NCBI RefSeq assembly: GCF_000002985.6
Contig: NC_003284.9
Location: 13,330,001 to 13,394,000, forward strand
From: Caenorhabditis elegans
Lineage: Eukaryota > Nematoda > Chromadorea > Rhabditida > Rhabditidae
Direction: 5' to 3'
DNA length: 64,000 nucleotides
Shown here: piece by piece, positions 23,701 to 36,700 of the stretch
Numbering within the stretch: position 1 is the first letter of the stretch
Layout: each line of letters starts with the position of its first letter
Notes under the pieces: model-generated
Seen by the model: only the letters and a program-made list of their open reading frames with translations
Told to the model about the DNA's origin: nothing
Database searches by the model: none
Translations under genes and position numbers: made by a program

Positions 23701-26700
23701 GAAAGAGGAGAGTGAATTGAAAGGAAGAGATGAAACTCGTATAACTAATTCGAGTGAACAGAGAACAATTCGCGATCGGTCCTCCTCGTTGCGACGTGAG
23801 TAAGTGTGACTACATTGTGTATCAACGCGGTAGTGGCAAATAGAAAGAGCGCGCCTATATCGTAGTCGCTCAAGAGACTGACGGGGTCAAAATGATTTGC
23901 ACCTGTGGGGAAGCATGACTGATTATTAATATTATGAGAAATTATCTTTTAAAATGTCTATGTCAAAAAGAAAGTGCATGAAATTCAATCTTAGCTTTAA
24001 AAATTGTGTATAATATGCTAACACAATGTGGAAAAACACGGTTACAACTTTATTTGAATGAAAAAATTTCATAAATTAAACATTCACTCTCCACGATTTG
24101 CTATCAGTAGCCTTCGTAATTAGTTGAGGTCCCTAAAAAATATGATTAAAACAAATATGTTGATGGAATTGTCTAGCCGGTTTTGCAGTCAATAATCAAC
24201 TGTATTCAGAATTATGTTTTTCCCTACTTGTTTCAACTGATTCATCATAGTGCAATTGGATATTGGGGGCCGTGCTAATAAAAATAATTCAACGGGTATA
24301 TTTCAATGTTGTTGTAGCCTGGATAGTAAAAATTTTATAGACAAAATTTGATAATCTCTAAAAATTAGAAAAAAAAAACATTTTTGCAGTTTTACTGTAA
24401 TTTACTGTAAATTGTAGTTTTCATTTGGGAAACGTCAATAAAGATAATTTAGTACTTAGATATATTGGTATTTTGTGATATTCACATGTTTTCAAATTGA
24501 GGTTAAACTAAATTTAGGTCGCTGTGTTTGTTGACCTTTTTAGAAATTGTATATTGCTCTATAAAACATTTTGCAATGTTTTTTGAAAGGCAATTTGTTA
24601 CGAATGACTTATTAAAAATCATCGAAACTTAATGTCAAAACAAATTAAACATTTGTAATAACTATGATGTACTCTTTGTTTATAAAACAGTTTTGTGTGT
24701 GTCAAACTTAAAAAGTTTGAAATTTTTAATGTAAAAATGTACTTTGATTTTCAAATTATTACAAATGATATCTTTAAAGACTGTATTTCTTCAAATCTTT
24801 TCCCTTGAACAATTCCTACTTTTCATCATTCTCCAATCACTTTCATTTTTACTCTTTCCTTATCTATCCCCGCCACGTGACTGCAACGCTACGAAATTCG
24901 TAGGTTCTTCGATTCCACATTTTTTTGCTGTTAGTTGTATTTGATATATGAACTCTGGTTTTTTCGCACTTGTTTAACTGCTTCTCCATTTTTGCAACCA
25001 GGATTAAATTAATTTTCATTCTCCAAATCGAATTTTCTTAGAATATACGTATATATGATTTGTGAGCAACAATTTCCCCACAAAATTTCTGCTCCCTACG
25101 ACAGAGTTCACCGGGACAAGTGGGGCACACAGCATTGAAAAACGTGTTGTCGGCATGATTCAGCTGGCTTCACCACAACGCACAGATCATTTGTTGATAG
25201 AAGCACGTTGCATCAGCCAACGGAATCGTGTGGAGGAGTGTAGTTGTCTGACACGCTTGCAGTATCTGACGAAATCATCCTCGCAAAAATCATTGACAGA
25301 TCACAGAGAGAATTGGTTTCGAATGGGAGATGGGGAAAAATGTGGGAAAACGACGACGAAAATGAGGCAATGATCTATGAAGTTTACAACCAATCGAGAA
25401 GTACGTGTGGAAATCAGTGCGGCACTCCCCTCGAGGATACGGAACTACAATCAAATGTTGGAAAGGGGTTCAAGAGGAATTTTATTATTTAGTTGAAGCA
25501 TCTTGTAGGCCAAGTGATAAACTTTTGGATTGTACACTTAATACTACATAGTTAACAAATTTGCAAGGAACACATTCATAGTAGTATTAGATCTTTCTAC
25601 TAGATCCTCTAGAAACTCCTAGAGTACAGTTCAACCACTGGGTTTCACAATCATACAAAACTGCTTATTTCTGTATGGCAATTCAACTTCTTAAATAGAA
25701 ATAAGCGGTTTTGTTTGGTTGCCGAACTGGTTGCCGCGGTTAGAGGATGCGGCAAACCATTCAAATGTGGTAGGGTCAATTATTAATCATAATTATTGAG
25801 GAGGTAAAGACAAGGCACATCAGGTGTGTAAGACGGTGAACCTTCATCAATGTAGGATCATTGAAAGACCATTTGAGTTTTTATTAGAATTAACTTTTAG
25901 TATTATGCATTATTAAATCTGTATCAAGAATTATTACTCCACTCGTGTTTTTACAAAAATTCCTCTGGAATATTATTTGAAAGCGAATTTTTCGCGCAAT
26001 CTCATGGAGTAAAATGTTCTAATACATTTATTATGCCTTAATAAAAAATGGTTAAGATATTAGATCTACAAGCAAAGTGGGACAAAGCAGAAGTTTAAGA
26101 GGTCTAGAAGACTGTATAAGACTGTATATCTAGTTACGTAAGTAAACCATTTACAACTACGCAGTTTTCTTTTTGGAAAGTTGTGCAGTTTTGTGAAATC
26201 TTTCTAGAAATTTTCTAAAAATATGATATGTTCTTAAAATTTATGACAGCTTCTATTACATTTGTCACTATTCTTGCGTCACATTTCTAAATAAAAATTC
26301 TTCTGTACTTTGCATAATTTGCGCTACTTCCTTGTTGCAAAGCACATTTTCCCACGTACCTTAAATATCACAAAATTTTTGTTTCACGGTAAACCAATGG
26401 CCTAACATTTTAATATGATCACGTGACGATTGAAAATAAATCTCTGGCGATCTTCACACTTAACCTTCACCTTCATCGCCGAAAAAAATGCCTTCAACCC
26501 ACCCAAAAACTTCCGCTCTTTCTTCTCATCGAGAAAAAAGTTAAGTGTAAAGTCCAAAGTACTGATACAGGACACGGACGGATGCTTTGAAAAACGAGGA
26601 AACGTCGGGTACATTTCGGGGGAATCCCTCTTATCTCTAGTTTAGAAGACAGCGGCGGGGAGAAATAACCTGACTGCAAAGTACCGGCAAAACTCGCTGA

Positions 26701-29700
26701 CGTTTTGGGGGTCTGACTGATGCAATATCATGAAAAATCACTGACACTCTTTTGAAGGGAATGCCCTTTTTGGCATTTTCTCAATATACACGTGCAAACC
26801 CCGTTTTCTCTGGTGAGAGTGAAAAGTTGGATTTAAATCATGCGAGCCGCTTAGCGTGATTGTACGTCTAAACTATATACACAAAGAACGTACAATAATG
26901 AACCATCAAGTAGAGTATTGAGGTAGTGAAGTGCAGAAAAGTATAACACAAATATAAAACTTGTGCTTTAATGTGACCAAGCCTTTTTTAGGTGCATCTG
27001 AAAGAACTGTGAACTATGCAGTTTGATTTATAATTTACAGATCTTCTAAAAAATGTCTAACAGTCGTGAACACTAAGCCTCAAAACACTCGCTTACTTAT
27101 TTGAATCGTTTTTTTATATTGCGCATTATTTACAGTTTCATGATTCAGTGGTATCAAATGTGCTCTTGATTGGAGGTACATATAATTTGAAAAAAAAAAT
27201 CAATAAAACTAGAATATTATCAATTATAAGTAAATTGTACGATACGATATATTATACTTTGTTTTGACAGTCTGAAAAAAAAAACAAATAGAACATGAAC
27301 TGGGCAATTCGCTGCAACTTCTCAACCAACTTTACCGTCTTGCAGTTTTTTAAAACTATCTTCAGCAACTTCTCACCTGACTGTAGTTTTTTTAAAGCCA
27401 ATTTTGGCGTTTCTACCCCTGTTAAAATCGGCTGAAAAGTTGTGGCAACTTGACGAGAAAGGATGGTCTGATTATGGTAGATTGAACTTTGTGTTTCAGT
27501 TACTTCTCCAAGTTCTCTCTTTAACAGATGAATTGTTGCTAAGCCTACACCCCGAAATGGTGAAAAAGAAAATGACTTTTTCAGTATCATATCAGTACAG
27601 TACAGTATCATGGATACGCCACCAACTGTTCACAAAACTACTGCGCATAAATAACTAAACCTCCGTAGCAACTATATGTATTTGCATCATCATGACACAG
27701 TGCGGAAAACGTTGGTTGCCTGACGTTACGATGTCGTCAGTCTCGTCGAACTAAACGGACGCAGGGGTCTCTGTGTATTCTACATCCAAAACGCAAATTG
27801 TACTATGATCCACTGACATTAAAATCATCGAAACCATCAAAATCAGTGAAATCATTCCAGTCGTCGTCGTCGGCTGGTTGAGGGGTAATGGCTTCATCGT
27901 GACATGAAGACAGTCCTTGATGTGACAAAGGCAGTTATGATCGTAGTGATCTATTGACTAATCAAAACAGTTCTTGTGACGTCATTGACGACGTGTTCCA
28001 GGAAAAATATTTCATACGATGTTCAGATATGTTCAAATCTAAAACTGTTCGGGTCAGTCTTCAAGTTATTAAAACTTATTCTGATGATAATAGGTTCATA
28101 CTATGAACTTCATAGTGACAAGAAAACCATTCTCACAGAATAATCATGTTAACTGGGACCTACATAAACTTAAACATATTTGAGAAGTATGCAGTTCTCT
28201 AGACTTTCGTTAATGTTGGGTTGGTTTTAGTGTCGACAATATTCTCACTGACGATTCTTTGTCTCTAATGTAAGGTCTAATGTAAAAGTATATATTCCAG
28301 TTGAATTACAGTACGGGTACTGTACATTATGGTCTGGGACCCATATTTACTGAGTTTTTCATACATTCTGGTGAAAATCTGTTTTAGGCATATTTTGCGT
28401 TCCCAAATTCCAAGTTTATCGAAAATTTCTACGCTTTTCAAATTTTTTTCTTGACTGCCAGGTGATCACTGAGATTTGCGTACAAAAAATGTTTAAAAGT
28501 CCAAGTCACCTTATCACATTTCAATTCTACAAGACACTACTCCACGTTATTTACACATGATTTATTTATAACCTCAATACATCTAAAAAGTGCTACTATT
28601 TGTTCAACTACAGTTGTTCGGAATGAACCCACGCTGCCAACACGTTGCGTTCAAAAACTGTTCAATGGTTCAATTCGCGTTTTCTCTCTTTCCTTTCCAT
28701 TCACTTTCCTCACCACCCAAGGGGGAAGGAAGGTATACAATCGGTCGGGTGCACGTCCATATGACACGTGACGGAAACGATGAGGATGCGATTCACGTGC
28801 AATCAGCCTCTTTTCACAGCGCCTGCGCGTTGCACTTTTTCGCTTTTGGCAACATAAACGCTTTTGAAAACGCCTTTTTTTCGAGAGATCCGACGTTTTT
28901 GAGTGTGCTTTGTTTCCGTGATGTGCACAATCATCTTTCGTGAGTTTCTGATGCAATTCCAATGGGTATTTCCCCTCATCACGGACACGGCAAGGGGGCA
29001 AACGAGGAAGAGGGTCAGGGTACATGACGACCTCCCAAACAATATGTAGGCGGCTACGTGCTTCTAGTCTAGGAGCAAGATCTACCAAGGGTACAAGGAG
29101 CAGTGATAGGGTCTGTATGAATATGCAAAAAACGTTTGACACAGATTTTGAATATGAAAACCGACTATAAAACACAAAACACACAAAACATTTTTCGAAA
29201 ATGAAAATCGTATTTTAATTTTGATGGAAATGTTAGGTCGACCAATAGCAGTCGACACATAGCATTTTTGTCACAATAATCCATGATTTCCTTAAAATAG
29301 CGCAATCAGTGTGACCTTTTGTAAGTAAACACTAAATATCTCAATCTCAGAAAAAGCCATCAAAATTAGTAACTGTTAAAAAAAGTAATCATAAATTAAA
29401 AATTGATTATATTAGATTTATGAAACATTAGGAGACGATTCAATGTCATTGCAAATCCTCAGATAATTTTATGAACACTCGATAATTTCATTTAATTGTT
29501 GATAACTTTGCTTAAGATGTCAAAAATAACAATGTAGCGTTTTTCAATAGTGAAATCATTATTGCACTATGACAAATTCCATATGGTCGAATCAATTTTA
29601 ATGACACAATACAATAAATTGTCTTGGACTACTTCAAATCTCGAAAAGAATAAAATAATCTAAGACAACAGACGATTAAATTCTCCTAAACAATCCATTT

Positions 29701-31311
29701 TCTGAGCATATCTCTAGTCTTCTATGAACTACGAAATTTGCAGACTATTGATTTTCAGAAAAAAAAACTAATTATAAACAAGCGTATCTTTGCTTACATA
29801 AACATGGTGTGATTCAATTCGTTCAGTAACATACATACATCAGTTTTAGAAATAGAACAGTGACAGTTCTATTTTAAGAAAATTGCACTTGTTCACATGA
29901 CATTGCAGCGCAACTTGAGCAACGTGACACGGTTTGTGTTGACCTGAAAACGACAAACTTGCAAATTGAATTGCTTCCTAATAAGATATGAATAACGGTC
30001 TTTCAATTGAAACACGCCGAAATAACCAACGGAATGTCCAATGATGCACTGTTCTAACAATATTGCACGTAACGGACCCTCTCCAATTCACGTGCTATTG
30101 TACCCACTTAATCGTTCTTTGACGTTGACACGTCAATGAAGAGAGTATACTCGCCTTTTTTCCTCGACCCTTAAAACCCACACAGCGTGTAATAAACGCG
30201 TTAGCTGCCATCACATTTCTAAAAATCTGCACGCAAATACCTTTGGAGCCCTCCCTTCCGGGGTACTGTATCAGAAGTAAATTGCAATGAAAACCTTTTT
30301 CGCCTGACAATTCAAAAAGTGCATCGATGATTTTTTCGAGAAAATGTGATTGAAAACAGCATACAATAAAATTGGCAACATTTTTCTTATGGGGAAAATT
30401 GAAAACTTGAGGAAGACAGTTCAGGAAGGGCACGATAAAAAATTGAAGTGATGCATAACTTTTGCGATGAACAGGGGGCCAAGCTTTGGCTTAACTCGGA
30501 CGCAGCTTGAATTAAGTCTTTCCAAGTTTTTCACAAACCATGCCAGTTAGATAAAGTTGGGAAACAAATTGGGAAACAAATTCGTAATACTACATTTTAG
30601 ATATCGACCACTATAACAAAAGAGTTCCAATTATATAAAGAATGTTATTTAATTTTTTACATTGCATGCTTACTCCAATCATACAAAACGAACACGAACA
30701 CAATATCAAGGTTCGCCCTTTGCCCAGCCAAACCTATGACATTTTTCCTTCTCATTTAATGTACTTTCACCCGGTAAACTATGCTAGACATCAACCGTTA
30801 TGACGATTACGAAGTCGCATAGTCTACTTGTTCCAGCATGGTTTATCAGCAAACACTGCACATTTTTGGTGTGACCATATTTTATCAATCACATTGTGCA
30901 CTCTAGAGAGCGGAAATATTACGATGATTTGTGATTTAAGGTTTGAATTTAGGAATGCATTTCACTAGGTATTTTCAAAGAAAAGGGAACATTTTTCTCA
31001 ATTTTTTGTAATCTTCACTCAATGGGCTACGGGTTCATGTTTAGATATAAACCACTAGTTTTTTGGAATTGTATGTTTAAAGTATTCTCCTAAAACAAAG
31101 ACGACCAGTATATCCTAACTCATTTAATTGAAAGTTAATTTAGTAAATTATTAAGCTAATGGAAACTGGTAATGGTTTTGTTTCTCCAGAAAAAGCAAAT
31201 AAGGATATATGTATTTATACCTTGAAAAGTAGAAACACATGAAAATGAAATAAGTTAGATAACTTAAATTGTTGAATATATACATAAATAAAATAATGTT
31301 ACTTTTTCAAT
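20791..31311. promoter_or_regulatory. 10.5-kb region upstream of mxl-3, no convincing gene
   Basis: AT-rich DNA with several GC-richer islands (about 20900-21500, 23420-23880, 25060-25460, 26400-26830, 28600-29100, 30000-30300). Seven CACGTG E-boxes lie at 21468, 23643, 24874, 26420, 28765, 28794 and 30089. The 26420 copy sits in TCACGTGAC, close to the CLEAR/HLH-30 consensus. Open frames in the islands (up to 177 codons, 28651-29184 minus) show no splice sites, domains or Met context that I trust. A pre-miRNA-like hairpin is at 25648-25721. The whole stretch faces the 5' end of mxl-3 and the 3' end of the gene at 31312, so long-range mxl-3 control is the simplest reading. Confidence 0.45.
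25648..25721. ncRNA. candidate microRNA-like hairpin
   Basis: Two 25-nt arms, 25648-25672 and 25697-25721, pair over their whole length with 22 Watson-Crick pairs, two G-U wobbles and one T-T mismatch (plus-strand reading). The loop is 24 nt. Size and near-perfect pairing match nematode pre-miRNAs. Weak lower-stem pairing (CAACCA with TGGTTG) continues outward. I do not recognise either arm as a known miRNA; a short MITE is the main alternative. Confidence 0.35.
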
Positions 31312-32497
31312 TTAGAGACCAATAGATCGTGCAGCATACTGATGGGTGGAATGCATTGGCGTCCCCAATGCAGATTTCATGTCAGCCAAACGCAACTTTT
31401 TCCAATCTGGGTTCGTTCCGAACGCTTGAGCAAGACGAGCAATTTGGACAAGTGATTCTGGAGAGATTCTGAGATGATCGATGGTCACAGAGCGGCCGTC
31501 GGAAGAGCACGGAGGAATGTCGCGGGCGGATAGCTGAAATCAGTTTGAAAATAATTTAATTGTTCATTCTACGATTAAAGATTGTCAGGGTAATATTCGA
31601 ACGTTTTTGACACTCTGAAGCTATTACTTAAGTAGATTTTTCAGGGTAGATTTTTTTTATTAAATTAATTTTTAAAGCAACTAACCGGATTACTGTATCC
31701 ACTGCTTCCAGTTCCAGACTGAAGGCTTCTGGCCAGCATTTGAAAGTCAGGATCGTTAAAGAGGGTCTGTGCACTTTGTTTTACTTCTAATGGCAAATTA
31801 TTGAGGGTTGGTTGCTCCGGAACTGGAGCAGGTGCAGCTGTTGATGGAGAAGGATATTGTGAAAGTTGGGGCATCTGAAACGTTTAATTTTTTAATTTTA
31901 ATTTAACATTCTTCTATTCTCAACAACTTATTTTCATCTCGAATAGTTCTCAGTCAAAAATGAAGCAAGAATTTGAGAATTCAAATACTTCCGTAGGATC
32001 ACACTCTGCACCGGTTCACAAACAATGCTAAACTATACTAATTGTGAGTGCTGAATGTGTACATGCCTCTAGCAAGAACTATCTTATTATTTTTGTGTTT
32101 GTTAATAAAAATATATGCGAATTAAAAAGTAAAATAAAAATAAACTAAACCAACTATTTAAGAATAGGCTATATCTTAATTAACTCTTCTCGAATGCACA
32201 AAAATTAGGCACTACGTATTAAGTATAATTTTTTACAATTTGAATGTACAGTAATTTTTCTTGGCACTCACGGCTTGTTGAGGTCCGTATACATATCCGT
32301 GGTGAGCCGATAATTGAGGAACCGTCTGTGATGGCTTGATCTCCTGCTGAGCAGGATATTGCTGGGCGGTTTGAGTGTACTGCAAATCATAAAAACTGAA
32401 AATAGAAAACTGATATTCATACCTGTTGTTGATTACTTGTTGGGAAGGCCGCAACAAAAGCCAGGTATGAAACTGCTAAAACTGCGAACTTTAACAT
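31312..32497 (-). CDS. small secreted Gln/Pro-rich protein (197 aa), function unknown
   Basis: Four minus-strand exons, 32423-32497, 32272-32379, 31686-31874 and 31312-31533, all splice in phase 0. The product starts with a clear signal peptide (MLKFAVLAVSYLAFVAAFP). A low-complexity region rich in Gln, Pro and Tyr follows (TAQQYPAQQE, APAPVPEQP). The C-terminal half looks folded: about 70 residues with LSARDIPPCSSDG, VTIDHLRISPESL and DWKKLRLADMKSALG. It has only one clear Cys in the mature part, so disulfide packing is unlikely. I do not recognise the family; it looks nematode-specific. A TATA box lies upstream. A donor-like CAG|gtaagc at 32719/32718 on the minus strand could mark a separate upstream non-coding exon. 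Confidence 0.85.
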
Positions 32498-32620
32498 TGG
32501 TGCAATTTTACAGCCAGAAAAAAATTAATATTTGCTGGATATCGTTACTTCTGCGTAGCTAGAAGTCGACTTTGTTGTTCGTTGTGAAAAGTGCTCTGAT
32601 CTTGCCAGGCGGTTGCCAAC

Positions 32621-32628
32621 CTTTTATA
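32621..32628 (-). promoter_or_regulatory. TATA box of the secreted protein gene
   Basis: TATAAAAG on the minus strand, 124 bp before the ATG at 32497. It is flanked by a GC-rich segment (GGTTGGCAACCGCC), itself a small GGTTG.CAACC inverted motif. A strong TATA box is usual for highly expressed, tissue-specific worm genes. Confidence 0.5.
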
Positions 32629-33739
32629 TTCGCGCCTGAATACTGGCAAACTTCCTGTTAAGACAAACAACCGCATTTGTTGATTGTTGTTCGGGAGCAA
32701 GTGGTCAGAGGCGCTTACCTGTCTTAAGTCGCTTAACAGAAAACAGAACAAGACGGATTTTGTTTGAGTCTGTCCCCTTCGTCTGCCGGTAGGAAACAGT
32801 GGTTTGTGGCAATTGAGCAAAAAGTTCAGGGTCTGTTCCTTTCATATTCCACCTGGTGAATGTAGTCTTATGTTGCAAACAATGAGTTTGATAAACGTCA
32901 TTCTCAATCAGTCCGCAAAATTTCAATTACAATGGTCATTGTTTCACTTGATTATTTGGTTTTTTGATATTTAGCAAATCTCGAACATTCTTGCGATTTT
33001 TTATGCGGGACAGATTTAATAGCAAAAATTCAGTAAGCAAAGCAACTAGAAAAAATGAATTTTTGAGAAATAAAATAGAAAACTGAAAATGGATTGCACT
33101 AAATATGCATTGAAATTCATATTTTCAAGATGTTGTTGTCGACAATTTAAAAGAGATATGTTTAAATATTTTCAATGAGCATACTCTTCCAATGTTAATT
33201 TGCTGTATTATTCTACTGCGTTTCAAATTGTAAATTCACCAGAAGTGTATAACATTTGTCAAAACCAAAGCAGGTAAAATACATTGTACATAATCTGCAA
33301 ATTTTGTTTTGAAATTGTCAACTACAATTTAAAAAAAACTGTTCATTTTTTTTTTGACACGACGTGAGAAACAATGTACTGGGACAACGAAAAATCTACC
33401 AAATATAATTAGACCGGTATTCGCATTAATATGTCGATGAGAAAAACAATTCTTTGAGAAATCGGGAACAGGAAAAGTATGTAGAACTCGTGAAGTGATG
33501 TAGTAACATTTACAGTTTTTAAAACATTGTTAAAGAGCATCTAACTAATATCTTTGGAAATGAAGGACAAAAGCATCTGAACCAGAAAATCTACCAGATT
33601 TTGAAAATACTACCAGGAGGTGTGGGAATTGAAAAAAAAACGGAGCTATAAAGTCAAAGGTGAAATATGAAAATGCAGTTTATTTAGCTGAGAACTTTGG
33701 AAGTTGGACGTTTGTGCATATTGGAGAAGATTCAGATAA
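32629..33739. other. intergenic region
   Basis: AT-rich DNA between the promoter of the secreted gene and the putative small gene at 33740. No exon, RNA or repeat seen apart from the poly(A) signal at 33679. Confidence 0.4.
33679..33684 (-). terminator. polyadenylation signal of the putative small gene
   Basis: AATAAA on the minus strand, 56 bp after the TAG at 33740-33742. Confidence 0.4.
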
Positions 33740-36700
33740 CTAACATCTTTTTTTGGCAGATGGTTCTCCTGCCTCGGTAGCATTACTGAAATTTATGATT
33801 TCTTTATTGATTAATGATAGAAAAGTTGAAAAAATTCTACGGGGCTACTTAAAAATAAAAATAAAAAACTTGTTTACTGGAAAAATACAAAAGGCATACT
33901 TTTTGTTTCAAAATCTTTTGAACCAAAATCATCACCAAAACGCGAAGAAAATTGAGAAAAAAGTGTGGGAAATTTTCACAAAGCTTTTGTTTCGAAAAGC
34001 TTCACAAATCACAGTTTTTTTGAAGGGACAAAAAATATATCAACATATTTTTCAAGTCTGACCCTTATTGAACTTGAATTAAACAATTTAAAAAACCCCA
34101 CTTTTCTTTCTTCTCGTCATCTCTGTGTGTATTTTGATTTTGGTCCCGTTTTTTCATTGTTGGCGTCGCCAATTGTGTGGAGAGCCTGAAACTTGAATAC
34201 TACGTATATGCGCATAATCTGAGGTTTTTGGAACATGATTTCAGAATACTAAGCTTGTCAAGAAGTGCGATTGTTTATACAGGTGTTGGGTTTGATTTTT
34301 GAGGTTGATATTCGAAATAGAGTGTTTAAATAAGTTATAGAATGGGGACAATCGATGATTAAAATCCTTTAACCCTGCGTTTGAGTACAATTTTTTTTCG
34401 AAACGGAGTCATGCCATGTGTGTTCTATTTTGTTTTTTTAGTAATTTCAACAAGATCACATTTCTACAAAATGGTCTTGCCACGCGCGCTCCTTAAAAGT
34501 TGATATTTTTATTTAATGGATACGTTTTTAATGTGTTTTGAAAAATGCAATTTTTAGAAATATGAACTTTGATTTTTTTAAACATGATTTTTCAGAAGTA
34601 TACATACAAATTATTTTCAAAATGAATGCAAAGTGAGCGGTGCCACTGGTTTTCATAGAAAAACTATTACATACATAAAACGCTTAATTTACAGAATTTA
34701 CAGTTCAACTGTCGATTTACGCATTTATGTTTTGACACAAATTTTTAAATCTGAAAATGAGACTCACATTGGTCCAGTATACGTCGGAGGGACTTTCAAG
34801 TCTGCAGGTGTGTCTAGATTCGATACAAACGGATCGATGTCCATTTCGATAACTGCCTTTTCGCCAAACATTATGCTGCGACGTTGAGAGCTATTCATGA
34901 TGTGGTGCTCTCTTACTGAGGAAGCATGAAAAATGAGGATGAATATGTAGGGGCAGTTTCCGAAGGAGAAGAGCGGCGAAGGGGAAAAGTTGTTTCTTGA
35001 AAAGAAGTATGGATGAATGTATGCGAAATGTAAACGAAGAAAAGGCAAAAAAGGAGGGGGAGTAAAAAAGGAATGAAGCGAAAAAAAATGAAAAAAGGAA
35101 GAAGAAAAAGAGAGAAATGAAAAATTCATGTGCTGAACACAGACTGAGCGAAAGATTGAGTAGATCAACTTGGCTGGAAAATTGGTGAAAATTAAGCTGT
35201 CACTTGTAAATTGGAAAAAGGGGGCGGTAGTGAACAGACTTTTCAGCTGGGAACAATGTCTTTGGTTTAGAATATTTTGTTTAGTGTTCAACATATTTAG
35301 TTTGTGTCTATCAAAACTAAGTAAAATTAGAGATCATCACTGTTGTCAGGATTACTGTAGACTGACTTAAAACTTTTATAACCTTCTTTTCTGAAATATT
35401 TAAACGAAATTTTCAGCGTTCTTCCTATAGGTTTTGTCAATTGAAAAACAACAGCCAGCATATCCTGTTTTCTAAATTGGGAAATGTTTTTTGGCTTGCT
35501 GTCTTTTTGTGATGTCAAAAAAATTTAATTTTGCACATCTTTAGGAAAATTAGATTTTTGCACTTTTTGGAAAGGTTTCAGATTCAGTAAGTAGACGTTT
35601 CTAACTAACAGCTTATTGTCTAAAAATGTAAATATTATAAATTAAGTACGTTTTTTTTTATTGAGCTACGTTACAGTTTTAAATGACGATACCCCATCTT
35701 CAACTACTGCTTTACAAGGGAACTCTTGTGAGCAATTGGTTTTGCTAAGAGCACTCAAGTTTTATTACTTTTGGTTAATAGTTCCTTTGACAAAAAGTGT
35801 GTTTTTTTTTCAAAAGCAATACCAACTTTTTAATAAATGGTATTCGAAAAACAAAAAAAAACTCTGCTGGTCCACATTTAAGAAACAAATGCTAACCCCT
35901 ATTAAGAAAAGTATTTTTCTAGAAAATGTCTAACCACTCTGTTTTTTGCATAACCTCATAGGACAATACGCGAGAGATAAGAGAAACAGAGAGGAAAAGC
36001 CTAGCTCATCACAATTGCAGTTCCACGTGAAACCCTGGGACCCTTGAAAATCATAGATCGGAAGCCTTTACTGCCCAGTTCCTCGTTACAACTTGAAAAC
36101 AACTGTGATAATCGGGGCTAGGCAAACGAGAGAAAAAGCAATACACAAACAAAACTTCTGTTTTTCTTCTTCTTCTCATTTGTTCTCTCTTTTTAATGTG
36201 CCTGCTGAATTTATGTAGAATATCATTAGCAATGCAGAGAAAACTTATTGAAAAATGAATGCCAAACAACTCAGCGTATGATTAATAGTGATGTTGTAAT
36301 ATTCTGATGTTCGTTGACTAACGAGCTAATACGACTGATCATAAGATTAGATGAGACAATCTTACAATGTTTAATAAAATGAAATGCTCATGTCTAGAAA
36401 GTGACATTTACATTGATTTAAAAAAAACGATTTTCAGTTGATTCTAACACACATATCTAGAATGTAATCTACGATGAAAACCGATACCAAATATCCTAAA
36501 TGAAACACTTCGAAATTTTTAGTCAAAAAATTGGCAAATTGTCAATTCTCAAAATATTTGGATTTTTAAAGAAACCCTGGACACTGTTGCAAAATTATAA
36601 CAGTACAGTGATTTGATAAAACAAAATTTTAAAATTAAACAAATTAAAACATAAAACACAAATAATTTTGTGGATGACGTTTGAGCATTTCAAATAACAA

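Noticed and set aside
25062-25492. Two overlapping open frames of 103 and 82 codons
   Set aside because: Coding-like in places, but no donor or acceptor pairs, and neither frame resembles a family. Left as unexplained island.
28651-29184. 177-codon minus-strand open frame
   Set aside because: No splice sites, domain or signal; composition changes abruptly along it and it overlaps E-boxes, so it is more likely a GC-rich regulatory island.
34764-35294. 176-codon minus-strand open frame
   Set aside because: Most of it reads a poly-purine/pyrimidine tract as Phe/Ser/Pro. Only its last part (34768-34915) has splice sites and is used in the small-gene model.
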